In this document: piece after piece, positions 59,101 to 64,000 of the stretch | How the letters are laid out: every line of letters starts with the position of its first letter | Position numbering within the stretch: the stretch's first letter is position 1 | Source: Zygaena filipendulae | Lineage: Eukaryota > Arthropoda > Insecta > Lepidoptera > Zygaenidae | Reading direction: 5' to 3' | DNA: 64,000 bases | NCBI GenBank assembly: GCA_907165275.2 | Contig: OU015672.1 | Span: 2,276,501-2,340,500 of the forward strand | Notes under the pieces: generated by a model | Databases searched by the model: none | What the model was told of the DNA's origin: nothing | What the model saw: the letters and a program-made list of their open reading frames with translations, nothing else | Program-made: the position numbers and the translations under genes

Positions 59101-62100
59101 TCCACTTAGTTTTTTTAGTTACCTTATGTATCTTTACAGCTTAATCATATTATGTGTAGATATGTACAGTTATATAGATGATTAGGCGCGTCATATTTTC
59201 ATTCATCACAATTTGTATTATTATTGTTTTTTGTATTCAACTTTGTATCACAATTTTTTTTATATTGTAATTTAATGTCATCGGGTCATGTCAGAGTATC
59301 CTAATAGATATATGTATTTATGAAATGTACCAAAAATTGTACTAAAATGTTTTAATCTAATAAATTTAGTTAGTGGTTAGTCCTGGAGAAAGATTTGTTT
59401 TTTTTTTTCTAGGAAAATGTGTGCGACTCTGGCAAACCTAGACTTATAAAATATTGTATTTACTAGGATAGGAAATAATTACATTTTGTATATTATGATT
59501 TTTTTTTTAGTTGGGTGTTAAAAGTTGTTTAAAATTTAAAGCATTAGTGCCTTTTTGAATAACAAATGTTATAAGCATTGCTCGCGCCTAAGTCCAATTT
59601 GAACACTGCATATTTTGTGTGAATTAATATTCGAATTTTAGAAATTCCGAATATTATGCCCTTTTCTCTTTCTTTTAATTTGGATTCTAAACGTAAAAAA
59701 TGTCGCAATTTGTTGAATATAAAGTCAAAATTATAAAACTTGAGTTGAGTATAACATAAATAACCGTTATAATTGACGTTAGTCTCGCCTCCTGTCTCTG
59801 TCTGTTTTGCGGTTGGATTTAGAGTGAGCACGCTGTCCGATTAATTAACTAAAGGGCGTCCTGATTCAGTATGACCATAACACACAAAAACGGTTTTCCT
59901 CACGTGCCCAATAAAGTTTATCTTCAAAAAAAACGCACAGTCGACATTGCATATGGCAATGAGAATGTTATTTTGTGTTTTTTTGTGAATTGTTTTGGTC
60001 ATGGTGAAATCAAGGTTGTATTTGTGTCTGAATGTACATAATTTATACAGTGTGTAAGGTTAAACGGGGGATGTATTGAAAGAATATCTCTATTCAGTAT
60101 TCGATTCTCGTCTTAACAACATTACATTATTTTTCCACGTTATAATCCATGAAAAATGAGCTTGTAAGTAGTCGACGAAGTGAAAAGGGGCGCCCCTATG
60201 CACTGCCGCTGTCGCACTGACAGATCCAATGTGAACGTAACTCTCCCACGTTCTTTATTAAGGTATACTAGGTATGTGATTTATCAGTATATTTTATGGA
60301 TATTTTTATTACTTACATTTCAAGCATGAACTATCGAGGCCTTAATAAGTTCCTCGTTTAAAATTACAACCTGTATAATTATCTATTACTTTATATTATG
60401 TTATCAATATCAGTGAATATGTGCTATAATAATATAATAAAGCTTACGAAAATGTATCAAACTGTGTTAAAACTAAGAAAAAAAAAATTAAAAAATTGCA
60501 CATTATTTTTACGATCACGTTTTTTGCATCATTGCGCCATGCTCTAAAATTGTAGACAAAAACACACGATTTGGAGGTGTTGTATCTTAAGACTACAGGT
60601 AATTTTTATTGAATATTCATTTAAATCACGAGTAATTTTGATTGTTATGGTAGATTGGGATTGATATTATTTATTTGTAATCGTATACAATAACTTAATT
60701 TAGCCCGAGAAATAACAAATTTTCACAATAATCTACACAACACTCGAAAAAGTCGTAATCGTTTAATTCATAGCACCAAAGATACCAGTATCAAATAAAT
60801 CAAATTATTGTATGCCATTACCAGTGGTACACGATCCCCAAAGTATGACGCCATCGTTCCGTAACACCCTGTGAACTCGGTGGTTGTATGTGCGCGCAGC
60901 GAGAACAGGCGCGGGCGCATCGCGAACGGCGCGTCCCCCCCGCCCGCCGCCGCGTCCCCCGCCGCCGCGTCCCCCGCCGCGGCGCCCCCCCTGCTGTCGC
61001 CGCGTCGGCGCGCGCGCCCCCGCGCCGACGACACCGACTACTTCACGCCGTTCTACAACACGGCGCAGGAGAGGAACTACAATGTCACCCTACAGGTACG
61101 CCCCGTACACGTCGGCGAAATCCTTACTCATAAATGCATATCATTGGTTTCACGCCTAAACTACTCAACCGATCGTCATAAAATTTTGCATAGACGTCGT
61201 CAGGTCTACAAAGGACAAGCCTATAAAACAGTCGGAGGGATTACCGTTGCACCTTTTACCTATATTTCATTTTAGTTTATTAACTAACATACGTATATTT
61301 TTGTTATGTACTCGAATCCAAACTTGTTCATTTGAAATGGAATTTGTTGCGGTGCGTGCTCTTTTAATTTATTGATTTGCCAACAGCATCTATATTATAC
61401 AGCATTATGTATAAAGTTGATCATTACATGCCACAGTGCAGATCCAATAACATGACTGTGTCTCTGTGCACTGTGCAGATATTCCCGTACCTGGGCATGC
61501 GCGACCTGGCGCGCGCGGCGCAGGTGTGCCGCCAGTGGCGCCAGATCGCCGCCGCGCCCGCACTCTGGCGGCACGTGCGCATGAAAAACTCACATGTAAG
61601 CTAACATTTAATTTAATTTTACACAATCTAAAAACACGCGTAAAAGTCCTATAACGAAAGGCGTTTCTGTACGATTTTGTGGGACTGCAGTCTCCCACAT
61701 AATCCGGGTGGCAGGTGAGCGATTGTGCGATTGCAATGTGTCGTGTGGTGGCAGGTGAGCGATTGTGCGATCGCCATGTGTCGTGTGGTGGCAGGTGAGC
61801 GATTGTGCGATTGCCATGTGTCGTGTGGTGGCAGGTGAGCGATTGTGCGATCGCCATGTGTCGTGTGGTGGCAGGTGAGCGATTGTGCGATCGCCATGTG
61901 TCGTGTGGTGGCAGGTGAGCGATTGTGCGATCGCCATGTGTCGTGTGGTGGCAGGTGAGCGATTGTGCGATTGCCATGTGTCGTGTGGTGGCAGGTGAGC
62001 GATTGTGCGATTGCCATGTGTCGTGTGGTGGCAGGTGAGCGATTGTGCGATCGCCATGTGTCGTGTGGTGGCAGGTGAGCGATTGTGCGATTGCCATGTG

Positions 62101-63819
62101 TCGTGTGGTGGCAGTTGAGCGATTGTGCGATTGCCATGTGTCGTGTGGTGGCAGTTGAGCGATTGTGCGATTGCCATGTGTCGTGTGGTGGCAGGAGAGC
62201 GATTGTGCGATCGCCATGTGTCGTGTGGTGGCAGGTGAGCGATTGTGCGATCGCCATGTGTCGTGTGGTGGCAGTTGAGCGATTGTGCGATTGCCATGTG
62301 TCGTGTGGTGGCAGTTGAGCGATTGTGCGATTGCCATGTGTCGTGTGGTGGCAGGAGAGCGATTGTGCGATCGCCATGTGTCGTGTGGTGGCAGGTGAGC
62401 GATTGTGCGATCGCCATGTGTCGTGTGGTGGCAGGTGAGCGATTGTGCGATTGCAATGTGTCGTGTGGTGGCAGGTGAGCGATTGTGCGATCGCCATGTG
62501 TCGTGTGGTGGCAGGTGAGCGATTGTGCGATTGCCATGTGTCGTGTGGTGGCAGGTGAGCGATTGTGCGATTGCCATGTGTCGTGTGGTGGCAGGTGAGC
62601 GATTGTGCGATCGCCATGTGTCGTGTGGTGGCAGGTGAGCGATTGTGCGATTGCCATGTGTCGTGTGGTGGCAGTTGAGCGATTGTGCGATTGCCATGTG
62701 TCGTGTGGTGGCAGTTGAGCGATTGTGCGATTGCCATGTGTCGTGTGGTGGCAGGAGAGCGATTGTGCGATCGCCATGTGTCGTGTGGTGGCAGGTGAGC
62801 GATTGTGCGATCGCCATGTGTCGTGTGGTGGCAGTTGAGCGATTGTGCGATTGCCATGTGTCGTGTGGTGGCAGGAGAGCGATTGTGCGATCGCCATGTG
62901 TCGTGTGGTGGCAGGTGAGCGATTGTGCGATCGCCATGTGTCGTGTGGTGGCAGGTGAGCGATTGTGCGATTGCAATGTGTCGTGTGGTGGCAGGTGAGC
63001 GATTGTGCGATCGCCATGTGTCGTGTGGTGGCAGGTGAGCGATTGTGCGATCGCCATGTGTCGTGTGGTGGCAGGTGAGCGATTGTGCGATTGCCATGTG
63101 TCGTGTGGTGGCAGGTGAGCGATTGTGCGATTGCCATGTGTCGTGTGGTGGCAGGTGAGCGATTGTGCGATCGCCATGTGTCGTGTGGTGGCAGGTGAGC
63201 GATTGTGCGATTGCCATGTGTCGTGTGGTGGCAGGTGAGCGATTGTGCGATCGCCATGTGTCGTGTGGTGGCAGGTGAGCGATTGTGCGATTGCCATGTG
63301 TCGTGTGGTGGCAGTTGAGCGATTGTGCGATTGCCATGTGTCGTGTGGTGGCAGGAGAGCGATTGTGCGATCGCCATGTGTCGTGTGGTGGCAGGTGAGC
63401 GATTGTGCGATCGCCATGTGTCGTGTGGTGGCAGTTGAGCGATTGTGCGATTGCCATGTGTCGTGTGGTGGCAGTTGAGCGATTGTGCGATTGCCATGTG
63501 TCGTGTGGTGGCAGGAGAGCGATTGTGCGATCGCCATGTGTCGTGTGGTGGCAGGTGAGCGATTGTGCGATCGCCATGTGTCGTGTGGTGGCAGGTGAGC
63601 GATTGTGCGATCGTAATGTGTCGTGTGGTGGCAGGTGAGCGATTGTGCGATTGCCATGTGTCGTATGTTGCAGGTGAGCGACTGGGGCGGGCTGTGCGCG
63701 GCGCTGAAGCGGCACGGCACAGCGCGGCTGGACCTGCGCAAGATGCTGCTGCCGCAGAGCGACGCCGCCTTCTGGGAGCAGTTCGCGGCGCACATACACA
63801 CTGTCGACACGCTCGAGAG
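47101..63819 (+). CDS. MBD - PHD - F-box protein with probable LRR domain (5' part, 15 exons)
   Basis: Exons: 47101-47257, 49537-49971, 50411-50521, 50874-50938, 51589-51774, 51887-51984, 52343-52514, 53495-53613, 54560-54704, 55443-55592, 55945-56169, 56983-57308, 60900-61095, 61479-61595, 63674-63819; 882 codons, continuing beyond the window. All junctions are in phase. Exons 1-2 are acidic and Glu-rich. Exons 5-6 encode a methyl-CpG-binding-type domain (GWKRELVHR ... DIYYYTPAGKKLRSMREIS). Exons 7-9 and 11-13 are Ala/Pro-rich linkers, including a PVPVPIPV repeat in exon 11. Exon 10 plus the start of exon 11 form a C4HC3 PHD finger (CSMAC, CAAC, YHPAC, CKNC). Exons 13-14 give an F-box (LQIFPYLGMRDLARAAQVCR then QWRQIAA). 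Exon 15 (VSDWGGLCAALKRHGTARLD) starts what looks like an LRR domain. It is probably a nuclear SCF-type or chromatin adaptor. Drosophila six-banded (sba) is my best guess as homologue, from memory only; the PHD-F-box-LRR end resembles KDM2 but no JmjC domain was seen. Confidence 0.88.
47911..48096 (-). repeat. Dispersed repeat, CCGCGGTTTCACC family
   Basis: ACTAGCTGTGCCTCGCAGAT head, GGGATAAAAAGTACCCAATG, and end ATTTATAATATTAGTAGGAT. A further truncated copy is at 48462-48590. Both are in intron 1 of the MBD gene. Confidence 0.7.
52140..52295 (+). repeat. Dispersed repeat, GGTGAAACC family
   Basis: GGATCTACTGAACCGATTTC, CACTTATAGGAAGCTACGGT and AATTCCCACGGGAACTC, ending CCGCGGGTGACACAG-like. 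In intron 6, about 50 bases upstream of exon 7. Confidence 0.65.
52515..53043 (+). repeat. 21-bp minisatellite starting at the exon 7 donor
   Basis: Unit ACAGTTGAACGTACTAAAC + TG, about 20 or more copies. The first copies begin directly at the exon 7 donor (GTACGTACT). An unrelated segment (about 52595-52660) interrupts. From 52680 to 53035 the array is continuous (about 17 units) with a 105-base higher-order period. In frame with exon 7 the units read VERTKLT heptads. Confidence 0.92.
53638..53691 (+). repeat. (CAC)18 trinucleotide microsatellite
   Basis: Perfect CAC repeats starting 24 bases after the exon 8 donor (GTACGT at 53614). Poly-His, poly-Trp and poly-Val ORFs across it are artefacts. 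Confidence 0.95.
53700..53960. repeat. Palindromic TTTAAACCCG element fragment
   Basis: AACCCTATTTAAACCCGATT then GGGTTTAAACAGGGTTT form a near palindrome at 53736-53772, followed by TTTACTGACTTTTATCGGGA. Similar to the outer nested element beside Sac1 exon 9 (23406-23660). A diverged second piece is at 53910-53955 (CCAACCGGTTTTAAACTTGG). Confidence 0.5.
54730..54905 (+). repeat. tRNA-derived SINE fragment (different family)
   Basis: B box GCGGGTTCGATCCCCGTA at 54775, preceded by an A-box-like TGGTAAATAGCGGACC. The tail GTGATGAATATTTGAGTTTA then GGGTGTGCGTGTTTAAG is typical of moth SINEs. It begins about 25 bases after the exon 9 donor. Confidence 0.6.
55035..55340 (+). repeat. TGACGTCA-family MITE (copy 5, palindrome decayed)
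   Basis: AATTCTAATTAGTCCATCAG start, GAGATAAAGCGTATTAAAGT, TTGACGTCTGTAATC in place of the palindrome, CAACTCAATGTATCGCCGTT and the end CTACAAGACGGACTAA. In intron 9, just upstream of the PHD exon. Confidence 0.75.
56290..56580. repeat. MITE with GCTGCGTTCCGAAAC ends (copy 2 of 2)
   Basis: GGCTGCGTTCCGAAACTACA start, ATTTCGGAATGCAGG end; internal TGTTTCCGAACGACCAG. Same family as 25634-25924. In intron 11, directly followed by the inverted partner of the 21185-21365 repeat (56650-56890). Confidence 0.7.
57309..60899. other. Long intron 12 of the MBD/F-box gene
   Basis: 3.6 kb with no supportable separate gene. It holds a CA microsatellite (57871-57898), a remnant of the hairpin repeat near 57900, a GGTGAAATCGCGGGG repeat tail (58160-58240), a foldback element (58362-58582) and long AT-rich DNA. 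An AATAAA is near 60436. Reading through the exon 12 donor gives one more codon (CAG) and a stop. Confidence 0.55.
58362..58582. repeat. Foldback element related to 7716-7848
   Basis: GGAGCTAGGATGCGCAACAT start with TTATCGAGCCATTTTATCGA; end CATATCATGTTGCGCATCCT + AGCTCC. Here the arms are separated by about 110 bases of unrelated sequence, so this is probably the longer or older form. Confidence 0.65.
61711..63673 (+). repeat. 40-bp minisatellite (49 units) ending at the exon 15 acceptor
   Basis: The unit starts GTGAGCGATTGTGCGATTG and ends TCGTGTGGTGGCAG. It is 40 bases, repeated 49 times from the first GTGAGC at 61715 to the exon 15 start at 63674; the last unit is 39 bases. About two thirds of units read CAG|GTGAGC; the rest read CAG|TTGAGC or CAG|GAGAGC. 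The true exon 15 boundary is CAG|GTGAGCGACTGGGG, so the unit resembles the acceptor and first exon bases. No spacers, so not CRISPR. The minus strand has no stops in any frame. Confidence 0.97.
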
Positions 63820-63852
63820 GTACGGTATATAATTGGGTATTCTCCAAGGTAT

Positions 63853-64000
63853 GAAAATCAAAATTCTAATTAGTCCGTCAGTTAGAAAATAAAAAAATAA
63901 TAGACACGTATTTTTTGCTTTTTCAATTTAATGAAAATGAACATAGATAAAGCGCATTAAAGTTTAGGGTGGGGGGCTCGTGACGTCAATATTCATTATA
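63853..64000 (+). repeat. TGACGTCA-carrying MITE (copy 6, cut by window edge)
   Basis: AATTCTAATTAGTCCGTCAG start, GATAAAGCGCATTAAAGTTT and CTCGTGACGTCAATATT near the end of the window. It begins about 30 bases after the exon 15 donor. Confidence 0.75.

Noticed and set aside
61711..63673. CRISPR array
   Set aside because: Units are contiguous, with no unique spacers, and the sequence is clearly a eukaryotic intron.
61405..63861. 818-, 732- and 629-codon minus-strand ORFs as genes
   Set aside because: They are frames of the 40-bp tandem array; there is no independent start, promoter or homology.

Overview
This window looks like nuclear DNA of a moth or butterfly (Lepidoptera). Short GC-rich exons with GT-AG introns sit in AT-rich, repeat-laden DNA. 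The dispersed repeats are ones I associate with Lepidoptera: the element carrying 'GGTGAAACCGCGGGG' / 'ATTATAAATGTGAAAG', the 'GGCCAAGTGCG...GGGTACGGGACCC' repeat, tRNA-derived SINEs and many foldback MITEs. The placement rests on sequence character only, without a database search.

Layout. (1) 361-7138, minus: the first three coding exons of a zinc transporter (ZnT/SLC30 type); the rest lies beyond the left edge. (2) About 9029-9551, minus: two spliced exons of a THAP zinc-finger gene, apparently a remnant. (3) 9781-15485, minus: a full-length I-type LINE with two open ORFs, a poly(A) tail and a 13-bp target-site duplication. (4) 18534-30840, minus: a complete 14-exon Sac1 phosphoinositide phosphatase gene (605 aa). 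(5) 32076-43869, plus: a complete 14-exon DDX27 DEAD-box helicase gene (796 aa), head-to-head with Sac1 across about 1.2 kb. (6) 47101-63819, plus: the first 15 exons of a large gene combining an acidic N-terminus, an MBD, a PHD finger, an F-box and the start of a probable LRR domain; it runs off the right edge.

Exon boundaries were set by hand: every junction keeps the reading frame and almost all use GT-AG. Several coding exons are too short or out of frame to appear as obvious ORFs and were recovered by splice-phase matching (ZnT exons 1 and 2; Sac1 exons 1, 2, 4 and 6; DDX27 exons 1-4; exons 4 and 6 of the MBD gene).

The genes are functionally unrelated: zinc loading of compartments, PI4P turnover at ER/Golgi, ribosome biogenesis, and chromatin or ubiquitin-linked regulation. 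The most unusual signals are in the introns. Two minisatellites in the MBD/F-box gene are each anchored exactly on a splice site. DDX27 intron 11 starts with a CA-rich tract and ends with a GT tract that could pair. A 21-bp sequence is inserted at two places inside perfect 8-bp target duplications. One MITE family spreads TGACGTCA palindromes.
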